Part shown: positions 33,318 to 44,792 of the stretch, piece after piece | Position numbering within the stretch: the stretch's first letter is position 1 | How the letters are laid out: every line of letters starts with the position of its first letter | Assembly (NCBI GenBank): GCA_014529385.2 | Contig: CM043969.1 | Coordinates: 72,134,676 to 72,198,675, forward strand | From: Adiantum capillus-veneris | Taxonomy: Eukaryota; Streptophyta; Polypodiopsida; Polypodiales; Pteridaceae | DNA: 64,000 bases | Direction of reading: 5' to 3' | Made by a program: the position numbers and the translations under genes | The notes under the pieces: model-generated | What the model was told of the DNA's origin: nothing | Databases searched by the model: none | Seen by the model: the letters and a program-made list of their open reading frames with translations, nothing else

Positions 33318-35925
33318 GATTTTTGGGCTTAAGAGCTTTTGCTTGGTTCAAGTAGACTTAGTCCACTGTGTTCAAGTGCTTTGGTTAGGGAAAAGTCGAA
33401 ACTATGTCCAAAAGCGCAACCATTTCGTCACAATTCTCGCAAATTGTCGCTTTTAGACACCCCTGACTTCCGGATGAATTTTGAGGCCTCAAACGGTGTT
33501 TTTTTCAAAGTTGAATTAAATGGTTTTGATATAAAAACTTTTCCGATCCGATACCGTTTGTGTAAGTTATGGCCAAAACAGTGAAATGCAGTTTAGAATG
33601 GTCAAAATGAGCCCAAATTCAATTTTGAAAAAAGATTTGGGATCTTTGTGACACTGTGAACACTTCTGTATGGTCAAAAGTACAGTTGGACCCTAAAACT
33701 GGCCTAGAGACATGCTACGCGTAGGATGTCTATATGCTCAGAATTTAACAAAATTTGGTCCAGACACTCCCCTTAAGTCCAGCAACACAATGGTATGCTC
33801 AGATTTTCATTTGGATTTAAAAATGGCCTTGAGACATCCTACGCGTAGGATGTCTTTTTGCTCAGAATGACTTGAAATTTTCACCCCAGCTTCTCGTTGA
33901 TGTGCTAATCACAGTGGTGTGCTCCTAGGTTGGTTTGGAGTCCTAAATCAAGCTAGAGACATCCTGTCTTTTTGCTCTGTTTCAGCTCAAACTTGCACTG
34001 TAGCTTCCCCTTGATGTGCTTAACTCAAAGCTATTTTTACTTTTTGATTCTGACACCTATAGGTTGGTCAAATGCTCAAGAATCTGTTCCAAAAGCCTGA
34101 TGTCTGTTCTGATGAATTCCTAAGTCAAATCAACTCCAAATTGGACCAAATTTGCCTAGGAGGCTTGCCTAAGGCTATATGACAGCATGGTATGGTCACA
34201 GTTTGAATTTGGCCTCTAAATCATGCCTTAGACATCCTACGCGTAGGATGTCTAACTGCTCAGAATTGCCCCAAATTTGAACCATAGACTCTCCTTAAGG
34301 TGCTGATCACTGTGGTATGCTCAGAATTTTATTTAGAGTCCAAAATCACACAGAAGACATCATACGCGTAGGATGTCTTTTTGGCATGTTTGAACCCAGA
34401 CTTGTCCCACAGCTTCCCCTTGATGTCAGTAACCCAGTGGTATGCTTAGATTTTGGTTTGGATTTCAAAAGTCCCAAATTTTAGTTGTTCTTGCTTTTTT
34501 CAGTCAAAAGTGTTAAAGTCCGCTTTGAACCCAATTTTCTCACCCAAATGAGATGAAAACTCTCTCAGTCACTCAATATATCATGCAAATCATGCTCCTA
34601 TAGCCATCCTATGGTTTTGGTCTTGGAATAATGCCTTGGCACAATTTGGGTAGGATGTCTGGCAATTTCAGTCTATCTGGCCTTATCCTGTCAAGATATG
34701 GTCAAATTTCCACTTTCCAGGTGAAAATAGGGTAAAACCTACCTTCTAAACACACTGGTAACCTCAGATTTTTAAAATTTCCACCAGATCACCCTGTAGA
34801 CATCCTACGCGTAGGATGTCTACTGATGATTTTTTGAGACTAAAGTGTCCCTAATGCTTCCTTATGCTCTCAGCAAGTGCAAGTATGCTTCACAATTGCA
34901 AAAACATGCAAAAATCACTCAAATTAAGCCTTTGCAGAAATTTTACGTTTTCTGACTCTGCCTTTTGGCTTTTGGTCAATAAAAATAGGGAAAAACACCC
35001 AAGTCAATATGTTACTAGGGTAAAACCTACCCTCTGAACCCACTGGTAACCTCAGTTTCCCCAAATTCCCTGCCAAAAGTGTCCTGGAGACATCCTACGC
35101 GTAGGATGTCTACTGATGAAATTTTTGGCAGAATTCATCCATAGGCCTCCCCAAGTCTTGAGCACTACTTTTCAAGCATTCCTACCAATTTTTATGCAAA
35201 ATTATACTCAGAATCTTAAGTTTCTTGGTTTCGCATTTTTAACACTCCGTCTTTGGTCTTTTGGGTGTCAAGAGTTGGTCAAAACTCTAGTTTCAATGAA
35301 TACTTAAGGTAAACCCCCCCTTCTGAACACGCTGGTGCAGTCAGAATTTTCAAATTTGGTCTCCAGAACCCCCTTGAGACATCCTACGTGTAGGATGTCT
35401 ATGTTTATAGAATTGCAGGTTTTCTTTACAGAACCCTTGCAAATGCTCTTTTATATGCACAGCATCAGTCAGTCATACAAAAATGTCCACAAAAGCTTGT
35501 TTAATGCATTTCTACCCTCAAAAGCACACTTTTCCGTGATTTCAAATGCAATCAAGTACTTTAGCAAATAATTCAATGATGAATAGCTCTAGATCAGAAT
35601 CGGATCACTTACCTAAAGCTACTCCTACAAATCATATGGGGTTTTGCATCTATGAGTAGAAAAACGCTTCACTGTCACACACGGACTAGTAAACGCTTTT
35701 ATCACCTCACAAATAATTCGACCACCAACAACTACTCTAATCCACAGATCCTAACTAAGCCTATCTAGTCGCAGACCCTCAGCAAGACACACGCTTCCTG
35801 GCTATCCACTTGATCACGGAATATCCTCTTCCGGATCCACTTAAGAAAAACGCTTTCTTTAGCCAAAACTAAATCAAGCAACCATCACACGAATGTTAAT
35901 AGGAAACCTACTTAGGTCCTTGTGT
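33318..35925 (-). repeat. Gypsy A leader with dispersed 22-bp palindromes
   Basis: 2.6 kb without coding capacity. It holds copies of a perfect or near-perfect palindrome, GACATCCTACG followed by its reverse complement, at 33709-33730, 33833-33854, 34231-34252, 34356-34377, 34799-34820, 35089-35110 and 35378-35399. A copy collapsed to GACATCCTGTC lies at 33958-33968. Several copies are 124-125 bp apart or about 275-290 bp apart, and the sequence between them also repeats (for example TGGTATGCTCAGA), so the leader is an old tandem array with the palindrome as its best-kept part. Confidence 0.9.
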
Positions 35926-35943
35926 CCCCGGCAACGGCGCCAA
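35926..35943 (-). promoter_or_regulatory. Gypsy A primer-binding site
   Basis: The minus strand reads TTGGCGCCGTTGCCGGGG directly after the 5' LTR. This form is common in plant gypsy elements and is usually assigned to a tRNA-Asp type primer (from memory). Confidence 0.9.
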
Positions 35944-36288
35944 TGTTGGACGGGAGCGACTCACACACCCATGAAGTGCATGCAAACACTACCTAGATCA
36001 ACATAATGTCAATCGAGGACACAGATGACACGATAGGCACACGAAAATGACCTAGGTACCTTATATACTAAGGCTACCTTAGGTTTAACCAACAATGGGG
36101 TTGACAGGGTCAAATGGCTATGTATTTACAATCTGGAAGTGCCATTGCACCCCAGCTTCGGAAACTAGAATAACTACTCATTACAAATGACGTTTATAGC
36201 CATAATCCGTAGCATTTCATAACTCGCAAAAGATAAGACTTTGGTACGAAACTTGAGTTATGTTGTTTTGTTGACCCAGCGGTCAACA
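35944..36288 (-). repeat. Gypsy A 5' LTR, internally deleted
   Basis: 345 bp. It matches the two ends of the 957-bp 3' LTR but lacks about 612 bp corresponding to roughly 25372-25983. The TATA-side end is kept. It starts, on the minus strand, with the same palindrome TGTTGACC/GGTCAACA. Confidence 0.92.
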
Positions 36289-36348
36289 GTCTTCATCAGA
36301 ATTCGTTAGTCAAATATCATTTATTTGCAGCGGTGATCCACATTGTTG

Positions 36349-38068
36349 TTATTGTCGTAGAAGCCGTCTTTTTGCAACGCGTTCTTTTGCTTCTACTTGG
36401 GCTTCTTCTCGTACCTTCTGTTTCTCCTTCATCCGTTGTTTTTCTTGATGGATTTGTTGAAGCATATCCTGTGTTAGTGGTAAATGATATTTCTTTAATC
36501 GACACCCACTAATCCAATTTGGCATTTCTTCTCCTACTAATCACAAAGGGTCCCATCCCTCGCTTTTTAAGTTTCTTGACATGTTGTTTCAAGGTATAAA
36601 CAAGTACATAATCACCTATTTTGAACTCTTTTGTGCGCACATGCTTGTCAAAAAACTCTTTTTGTCTTCTCTTTTTAGCATAGATCGAAGCTACAGCTCA
36701 TAAGCGAAGTTCATCTAGCTTTTCAAGATCATCTATTCTTGAAGAGAGCTCATGCCCTGTCCATTCTAAGCGTTTCGCTACTCGTAGAGTTGGAATTAAA
36801 AACTCTATGGGTAATATAGCATTTAGGCCAAACACCATGTTGTACGGTGTTGTTCCTATCGATGTTTTGTAAGATACCTTGTATGCCCATAGTGTTGAGT
36901 GTAGCTGCTGATCCCAGTCCGTTCTTGACTCTGATACAATTTTAGTGAGAACTGTGCATAGTGTTTTATTTGTGGCCTCAGCTTGTCCATTTGCCTGTGG
37001 ATGATATGGAGCAGATTTTGTATGTATGACCATGAATTCCTCTAGCAGATATTCAATGACTTCATTAAGAAAATGTGTTCCTTGGTCACTGACAATTTCT
37101 ATTGGTAACCCGTATCGTACAAAGACATTCTCATACAAAAATTGTGCAGTGGTTCGTGCGTCTGCTTTTTGTGTTGCCTTGGCTTCCGCCCATTTTGTGA
37201 GATAGTCCGTAGCCACAATGATATATTGGGTATGGGTGCGATATGTAAGCGGGGAAATAGGCCCCACAAAATCAATGCCCCATTTTGCAAATGCCCTTGT
37301 TCCCATCATTGGCCGTAATGGCATCTCATCTCTCTTTATCGACACCTTGGTGCGCTGACATGCGTCACAACACTTTACAAACTCTTCAGCATCCATATGC
37401 AATGTAGGCCACCATATTCCTGCGGTTAAGACAATTTTTGTCGTCTTATCGCCTGAAAAATGGCCTCCACTTATGCCTCCATGTGCGTGTTCTAGAATCA
37501 GTAGGTATTCACTTTCACTTGCACAGATTCTAAGTTGACTGTCCTTTCCTCGTTTATAGAGTTGGTTCCCAATTAAATTAAAGTCGCGAGCCTCCAACTC
37601 TATAGCCCTTTTCCGTGCTCTTGTGATGTTTTCAAGAAACGTCCTTGTGGTTAGAAAATCAATGATATATTGACTCCATGCAGGTGCAATGTTTACCTGA
37701 AATAATGTCGCGTGATCCACTGGTCATTTGGCACTACATATAGTACAATTGTTAACATAAGCATGTGTGTCAACGTACTTAGATGGCCAATAAATCCCTA
37801 ATTGTTTCAGTCTCTGGTGTGTTTTCATTGTTGAACAATGAAATGCATAATCCTGAACATGTGCTTCTTCAAGATAACACTCGAATTCCTTCGGATTTAT
37901 ACATAATCGTAGAATTTGGTCTGATCCTAGATGATACAGTTGTCCTGCAATCAACTGGAAGTTTTTTGTTTGTCGAATTGTTTGCTGTTTGGATCTGTCT
38001 TCCTTGTCATCAAATCTATCTCCAAAGGAAAGAATGCTAACAATATCCTAAGACCATTTGGGTATCAT
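36349..38068 (-). pseudogene. Gypsy D integrase with duplicated zinc-binding module
   Basis: The integrase joins retroelement DNA to the genome. Two copies of an N-terminal module are seen. The first (about 38060-37724) has LIAGQLYHLGSDQILRLC, then H and H (EEAHVQDYAFH), GIYWP and CTIC. The second (about 37715-37320) has LIGNQLYKRGKDSQLRIC, EHAHGGISGGHFSGD, GIWWP and CDAC. Then comes the catalytic core: GIDFVGPISP (Asp), VSDQGTHF (Asp) and NGQAEATNK (Glu). The C-terminal part has KIGDYVLVYTLKQHV and KKRGMGPFVI. Stops lie near 38037 (TAG after KWS), 37724 and 36698, and there is a frameshift near 36525. The end, RRLLRQ, is at 36349. The catalytic motif itself is complete. Confidence 0.85.
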
Positions 38069-39460
38069 TTAAATATTGAAAAGATACGCATCTGGTATGT
38101 CATCATCTACTCCTTCAGGAGCTTCCCCGTTGTGCAGCCTTGAAAGATGATCCGCCCGTAGATGTGTTTTATCCTTTTTGACTACCACTGTGAAATCAAA
38201 CTCTAGCAATATAATAAACCAACATGTAATTCTCCCAGTATTGCATGGTTTATTTACCAGATACAAAAGAGCTTGATGATCTGTGAAGAACACAAATTTT
38301 TTTGCGAGCAAATAATGCCGAAATTTCTTGACAGCATAAATCATTCCTAACCCCTCTCTTTTGGTGGTTGTGTAGTTCTTTTCTGCACTGTTTAACTGTC
38401 GGCTTGCATAACAAACTCGGAAATCCATTGTTCCGTCTCCAGGTTGAGCCAGAATACTCCCTTGCATATGCAGATGCAGCAATGTGAACATGGAATATCT
38501 TTTCCCAATCTGGTGCTTTAAGTACAGATGTTGATACAAGGTTTTCCTTAAGCTTTTGGAATGAAGTTCCACACTCCTCAGTCCAGTCGAAACTGACTAA
38601 CAAACGATATAGAGGTTGTGCAATGACTGCATACATATATATGAATCTTCGATAATATCCGCAGTGTCCCATGAAGGATTGCACTTGTTTCGCATTAGTA
38701 GGCCTGGGCAAGTCTACTATGACTTTGATTTTATCTAGGTCAGTGGTTATGCCATTTCTTGAGACAATGTGTCCTAAGATGCGGCCTTGCCTAACCATAA
38801 AAATGCACTTTTCCGGGTTAAGACAGATTCGATATGTTCTGTACTTTTCAAATACCTTTTGTAAATGGTCAATATGTTCCTCTCGTAGAAGAGAGTGTAC
38901 ACAAAGATCATCCATATATATTTCTAAGAATATTCTTAGGTATTCTTCGAACGCATGCATCATTAACCTTTGAAATATAGCTGGGTCATTAGTTAAGCCA
39001 AAAGGCATAACTCGATACGCATATATTCCCCATTCTATGGCAAACACTGTTTTGTGTTGATCCTCTATTGCAATTGCCAGTTACCCTAAAAATCCATCTA
39101 GAAAGGAATAAGCCTGTTTCCCACCCTCTCAAGTACATGTTCTGTGATCGGCAAGGGATAATTATCCCTTATGGTGGCTACATTTACCTTTTTGAGATTT
39201 ACACACACTCGCAGCTTTCCGTTCTTTTTGGGGACAACCACAATGGGTAACACCCAAGCTGTATGCTCGATCTCATAGATGAATTCAACATCCATCAGCT
39301 TGTCAATCTCCTCTTTGATTCGTTTAGCAAATGTGTCATTATATGTATAAGGACGTTGTTTGCTAGGTTTGGCATCTGATTTCAAAGGAATTGTATGTTG
39401 GCATATCGATGGATCAACTCCTTTGAGGTCTTTGTAGGACCATGCAAACACATCTTTATA
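38069..39460 (-). pseudogene. Gypsy D reverse transcriptase and RNase H
   Basis: The minus strand opens DVFAWSYKDLKGVDPSICQH. Then KQRPYTYN, VVPKKNGKLRVCVNLKKVN and NYPLP (reverse transcriptase motifs) are followed by a frameshift near 39115 and a TAA near 39083. It resumes at VFAIEWGIYAYRVMPFGLTN and the catalytic EIYMDDLCVHS (YMDD), then GHCGYYRRFI. RNase H follows: FHVHIAASAYA, a frameshift near 38460, YASRQLNSAEKNYTTTKREG, FFTDHQALLYLVN and ADHLSRL, ending PDAYLFNI. The order reverse transcriptase, RNase H, integrase marks a Ty3/gypsy element. Role: copies element RNA into DNA and removes the RNA strand. Confidence 0.9.
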
Positions 39461-41529
39461 CTTCTTGTGTTAGCCGTTCTTCTTCTTCAAGCTCTAAATC
39501 GGTTGCGATATAGACCGGATGAGGCTTTTCACCTGGTTCGGCGAGGTCTATCCGTTTTGCATTTTCTGGCCCATCGTAAGATTCCTGGTTTATCCTTTCC
39601 CTGACTGGTGGTGTCATTATGATTTTTCTGTCCTGGATGGTGAATTTCCGATAGTGTGATGGTACATTCATGTTTCCTTTTTTTGACTCCTCCTTACCAT
39701 CACTTTCTCCCTCAGTAGTCCATACCTCTCGTAATGACCGTTTCAGTTCTTGGTATTTCTTTTTACGCTCTAGTTTGGTCCACTCTCGGTCTTTTGTTGT
39801 TTCTTGTTTTGATTTTTGAGATTTTTTTGATTTTGTTTCTGTTTTAGCTTTCCGTACTTGTTTTATTTCCTCTTGCGTTCGTTCCCTTCGCACTCTCGAG
39901 AAACTTCCTGATATTTGATCTTTTACACAATCCTCTGCTTTGACAAGCATTAGATAGTGAGTTTTATCCTTTATCCTGGGCATCGGGTTCTCTCTCATTT
40001 TGTTTTCTGCTCGTTTTCTTCTATAGCATTCCTGGCGTCTAGGGTGCTGATTGGCAAAATCATTAAGCTTGATATTCGCTGTTTTCTCCCCACGCTCGCT
40101 TGAACTGTCTGAACACTCATTATCTGCATCGTTATTCATCTCCAGATGCTCAGAGGAGTTATAAAACTCTTCTTGTTCTGGCGGTTCTACAATCTCATCT
40201 CCTCCTGGTATAACGCTTACCATGTAATAGGGTAGCACATCATAGCCATCCTTATCGCAAAATTTTGTCGTTGGGATATCTGTAATGGTACAAACATCCA
40301 ATGTTGCTAGTATGTGTTCCCATTCCAGAGGTTCCAAGGCATCTTCAGGAAAAGGTTCCGAAATATAATCCTTGTCCTCAATCGCTCTTTCTAAGACGCA
40401 TTCCTCTCTTTTTAAGCTCCCACAATGTGAAGCTCCGCACATCCATAGCTCTTTTTGTTGCCCTAACCATGCTGGGAGTTCTAACCCTGCCAGCCAATGT
40501 AGCTGAATCAAACTCTTCTACTGGTGTCTGGTTCACATCCTTGTAAATATGGTCTTTCAAGTGAATTTTGGTTGTAGTCTCGCCATGTCTGAGGTATATG
40601 TGGTCGTATCCCCAATCTTGGACCATCTTTAATTGTCGCATGAATGGTCTTTCCAAGATGATCTCATAATTGTTCTTTTTGTCGAAATCGACTATTGCAA
40701 ATGTATGCTCATACTCGATTCCGCACGAAGTGACAATTACTTTTTCTAAGAGTCCTAAAGGCTTCTCCATGAATCCATCTGCCAATTGCAATTTCATTTT
40801 GGTAGCTCTCAAAGCCGGTTTTCCCCATTTTTTCCAGATTTCCTTAGTGGCAATAGCGACTCCTGCTACACTGTCTAGAATAGCTTTGGAAACTACTCCT
40901 TGGAATTCTACTGGTAGCGTGGTGTTTCCATCTTCTCCCTCGTAATATTCTCCAACCTTGTTTAAAGGTACATGCCTAGTGTTTAGTTGAGGCATGTCCA
41001 ATTCTCTGATCCCTTCCTGAAGCTTCGAGGTGGGGTCTTTCACTCCAAATTTTCCTAAGCATTTGCCTACTGTGGTCCACATGTTTGGTCGTAACCTCAG
41101 GAGTTCTGCTAATGTGATTGTACATGCCACAGGGGTGGACAATAACTCAATCAACCCTTGTGAATGCATCACTCTGTTAGAAGAAAGTCTTTGAGATGGG
41201 ATTGCTCTCACCTCATACTTGGCTTCATACTCTCCTAGGTAAGAGGGTAGAGTTGTTAGCGAGTCTGGTTGGCTGTGCCCCGAAATAATTGATCCCTGGT
41301 CTCCTCTTGTGAATGTATATCAAAGTTCATTTGTGCCAAGTTCTTCAATAAGAGGTAAGATCTCATTTTTCTTTTTTCTCGTGCTGTTCATGTGGTAACT
41401 CACCCTGTTAGCTTCGTTGGCATCACGGATTTGCTTCCACAGGTCATCTGGACCGTTACAATCCTTACCCATTTTTGCCAATGTTTTAGGCTGGAACGCG
41501 TTACTTGCCTCATCTATTGTATTTGGCAC
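39456..41529 (-). pseudogene. Gypsy D protease and linker
   Basis: Homologue of the gypsy A protease: RLRPNMWTTVGKCLGKFGV, GEYYEGEDGNTTLPVEF, the active-site stretch SKAILDSVAGVAIATKE and NYEIILERPFMRQLKMVQDW. The catalytic Asp-Ser-Gly is Asp-Ser-Val here (GGA to GTA), which should abolish activity. It runs from 41529 with a stop at 41320, to 40378, then shifts frame near 40500 into 40511-39456. That part has KREECVLERAIEDKDYISEP, then a Lys/Glu-rich linker (KKSQKSKQETTKDREWTKLE) ending just before reverse transcriptase. The WIPK tail of gypsy A is absent at this point. Confidence 0.8.
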
Positions 41530-41628
41530 TATGATAGTCTCTCCCCTAGACTCAGAGGCATTTGTGAGTCATTCCTTCGTTTCTACTTGTTTTTCTATAG
41601 TTGGTTTGATAGGGGTTGGAGCTAATAC

Positions 41629-44600
41629 TTAATGCCAACTTGCAGGTTTACCAATCAGGTTTTCTATCAAGGATTGAGCTGTTTCAATCATCTTTCTATA
41701 CATTTCCAACCTCTGTTTTTCTATCTCAGCATATGGATAAGTCATCCATCTTTGCTCTTGGGTTTGGTTCTTTTTTAGTTTGGCTTCGTAAGCTTTTAGA
41801 AGTGCATATAACTGCTCATTTACCTTTTCTGCCAATACTGATCCTCATGATCCTGCACTTTTGGGTTTTGCTATTTCCTTGGGTGCTATGGTTGCCACAG
41901 TGTGTGAGCCTAGGCTAGCTAGATCCTCTAACCGCTCTAATCTATCCTTGGTGTGTTTTAACTCCTCGAATAGAGCCATTTGCTCTCGTTCTCTCCTGGC
42001 TTTCATAAGCGCCTTTTTAGCTTTCCAAGTGCTTCTCTGATTCTTCCTTTCTGAACTTGGGGCATTGGTTTTTGGCTGTTCAATTATGGGTTCGTTCGTC
42101 ATTCTTTGAGCTTGGGCTCGTGTCACTGCCTGATTAGGTATTATTGTCTCGTTTTCTGACCCTCCATCGGAAGGCACTGCTTCCAGCATATTCAAGGTAG
42201 TTTTTGCTCCTTTGCTCAGGTTTTTAGGGCAATCCGAAATCAAATGAGTAACTCCACACTTGGTGCAATATGCGTTGACTCTAATGATTTCATCATGAGG
42301 GCAGTCTCTTAGCCAATGGTCTCCACCACACTTGTAGCAGGGTCCCTTAGGTTGTTGAGGTGCTCCTTGAGCTTCTCTTTGTTGGTATGCATGTCTCTGC
42401 CCGCCCATGCCTCCGTTGGCTATAAACAACAATGTTTGTTCATCCAAGCTATATCTTCCTTCTCCTGTTGCCTGTGCACCTGTTGATGGTCCTGCACCTC
42501 CTATCATGCTCCATGGTTCTGGCGTTGAGGGTTCTTCCGGTGGATAATAGACAAGATTGCAGCATATCCATTGGGATCTTCGTAATATGCATGCATAGGC
42601 ACCAAAGCCTCCTCTTCTGGTTCGGTTACTGTTGGTGTGTATCTTATGCCAACTGGTCGTAATCCTGGTAGGGGTGGTTGTTGCCCCAACACTGGTTGTG
42701 GTCTTTCTACACCTACAGGTCCTGGTAGGTTGCCTACTTGATACCTAAGCATCGGTGGAATTTAAGGAGATGCTACCTGAGCTTGGGGAGCATAAGGTCT
42801 CTCTCTCACATATCCCTTGTTATAATAACATTTCTCCGTCCCATGGTTTGTCCATTTTTGTTCAATAGCACACCACTTGGGCTGTTTAGCCTGAGGTTTG
42901 GCGTACAAGTTAATCTTTTTTAGCACTTCCTCTACAAGCTACTCTTGGTTTACAACTACTTCTCCTTCCAGTTATGTCTTAGAAGACTTGCTTCCACTTT
43001 GTTTGTGAGGATGAATCGTCATCAAGATCCTGAACTCACCCTCTTTGTAGACCGCACAATTGTCCACAAGGTAAAGAGCCTCCTTAGTTAACTCATTTAA
43101 CGTCGTGCTCCTCTTCATATGTAAGTCCTTCTGGAGATCTGCATTCCTTAGTCCTTGAATAAATATGAGCATAAGTCTGGATTGAGTTGGCAGTCCTTCC
43201 ACAGGGCAGAACTTAACATATCTTTTTAGTCGTAGGGCTGCCTTTCGCACAGATTCCCCGTCTTTCTGTTTGAATTTATGGATTTGTGAGACTGTATTAT
43301 GAGCTATCCCCCTTTGTGAGAATTCCTCAATAAACTCGTCAAACACCTCCTCCATAGACTCAAAGTCTCTACGCTCCACAGAGTCAAACCAAGTCGCAGC
43401 ATCATCCTCTAGGGTTAGTCCAAGCCCTGCAAATTGGGTAGGGAAGTCTAACACCTCTTCAGCTCTAATTACACGCACAAAGGCTGCTACATGATCCCTT
43501 GGATCTCTGTTTCCCGTATATTTCTTGTTTACCCATTTTTGCACTTGAGAAGGTTTAATTCTACGATGGTTTACAAATCTCATCATTCGATCTCCTTGTC
43601 CTAATCGATATACCTCCTCTGGACTTCAGTAGTAAGCGGGTTCCTCTCCCAGTGGTGCTCCTAAGCCATAATTTTTTATGGTTCTTGCAAGAGATGGTTC
43701 ATCTCTTCGAACTCGTTCTATGGGTGGTCTTCCAGGCTCTGTTGACCGTTGCGTTTTTGGCTTACTCTCTCCTTGATACCTTGAATAGAGCGGTGGTTCT
43801 TGTAAATCCCTTAGCCCTCATGCGGCTTGATAATCATCTCGATTTCATTCCCGTTCCAATGTTTCACTCTGTCGAAGCCATGCCTGCAATGGTGGCTGAG
43901 TTGCTGGTTGGTTTTGGTTGTTGAATGTCTGGTGTCGGGTAGAATGTGAGGTTGTGTCGTACTCTTCTGAAAAGGGATTTGTCGACTTGCTAGGGGTGTA
44001 GGTGGCTCTTGGCTCTTCATCGGGGGCATATGTTGATGCTTCGGGAACTGTTGCCTTTTCTACCTCCTCTGGGAGAATACGTTTGTATTTTCGCCCGTAC
44101 CTATCAACAAAAACGATATCCTTTCCCATAGCAATTTCATAAGAGAATAAGTAAAGAATCTTGCCTTTGCTTAATTCGTTTGGGTAGGGTTCTTTGCTAT
44201 GGAAGTAAGAAACTATTCCCTCGCTCTCATGCTTGTAAATTCCCACATTTTCATTATAGGTTGAGACCCTGGTTGTTTTCTTATCATACATAAAAAGCGC
44301 TCCGGGTCGGTCGATGTTTGGAGGTGGTTCTTGAGTTTCTGAAACCATTTTTCCTTTTGCCATGTTATCTCCATATCTGTTGTAATCCTCAGGGTTGCTA
44401 GCTATCAGATAGTGGTTGCCCTTTTCGTCTCGGTATCTATCTCCATCATCATAGACTCGCATTATCTCCAGTCTTTGAGCCGGTCTTTCTTCAATACAAA
44501 TACACTTGCATCCTCGATAGTCAGAATAAACTAGGGCTCCCCGTGAGTTTGTTCCTTCTAAGAAGATCGTAGTGAACTTGGAATCGTTCAAAGGATTTAG

Positions 44601-44792
44601 GGAGGTGCTTCCTCCTGGCATTGGTCCGTCATAGGTCAAACCTACTGGCTGTTGACTACCCATCATGAAGAAGGATTTGTCTGATGAAGTGTCATTATCA
44701 CTACCCTCCTCAATAATCGCTGCTAATGGATCTAGCCATGCCTCAGTTACACTCTCCTCGGTGGACACTAAGCTACCTTGGTCACCTGCCAC
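41629..44792 (-). pseudogene. Gypsy D gag
   Basis: ATG at 44790-44792 (MAGDQGSLVSTEESV). The N-terminal region carries repeated short Tyr/Asp-rich units (YSDYRGCKCICIEE, YRDEKGNHYLIASN, FVDRYGRKYKRILPEE). The gag core is at 43586-42972 (PRDHVAAFVRVIRAEEV, LTLEDDAATWFDSVE, AHNTVSQIHKFKQKDGESVR). Two zinc knuckles follow with the uncommon CX2CX3HX4C spacing: CYKCGGDHWLRDC and CTKCGVTHLISDC (about 42340-42230). A basic helix-rich tail follows, then LAEKVNEQLYALLKAYEAK. Stops lie near 43845, 43824, 43626 and 41842; the frame shifts between 42504 and 42507 and several short gaps occur. Confidence 0.8.
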
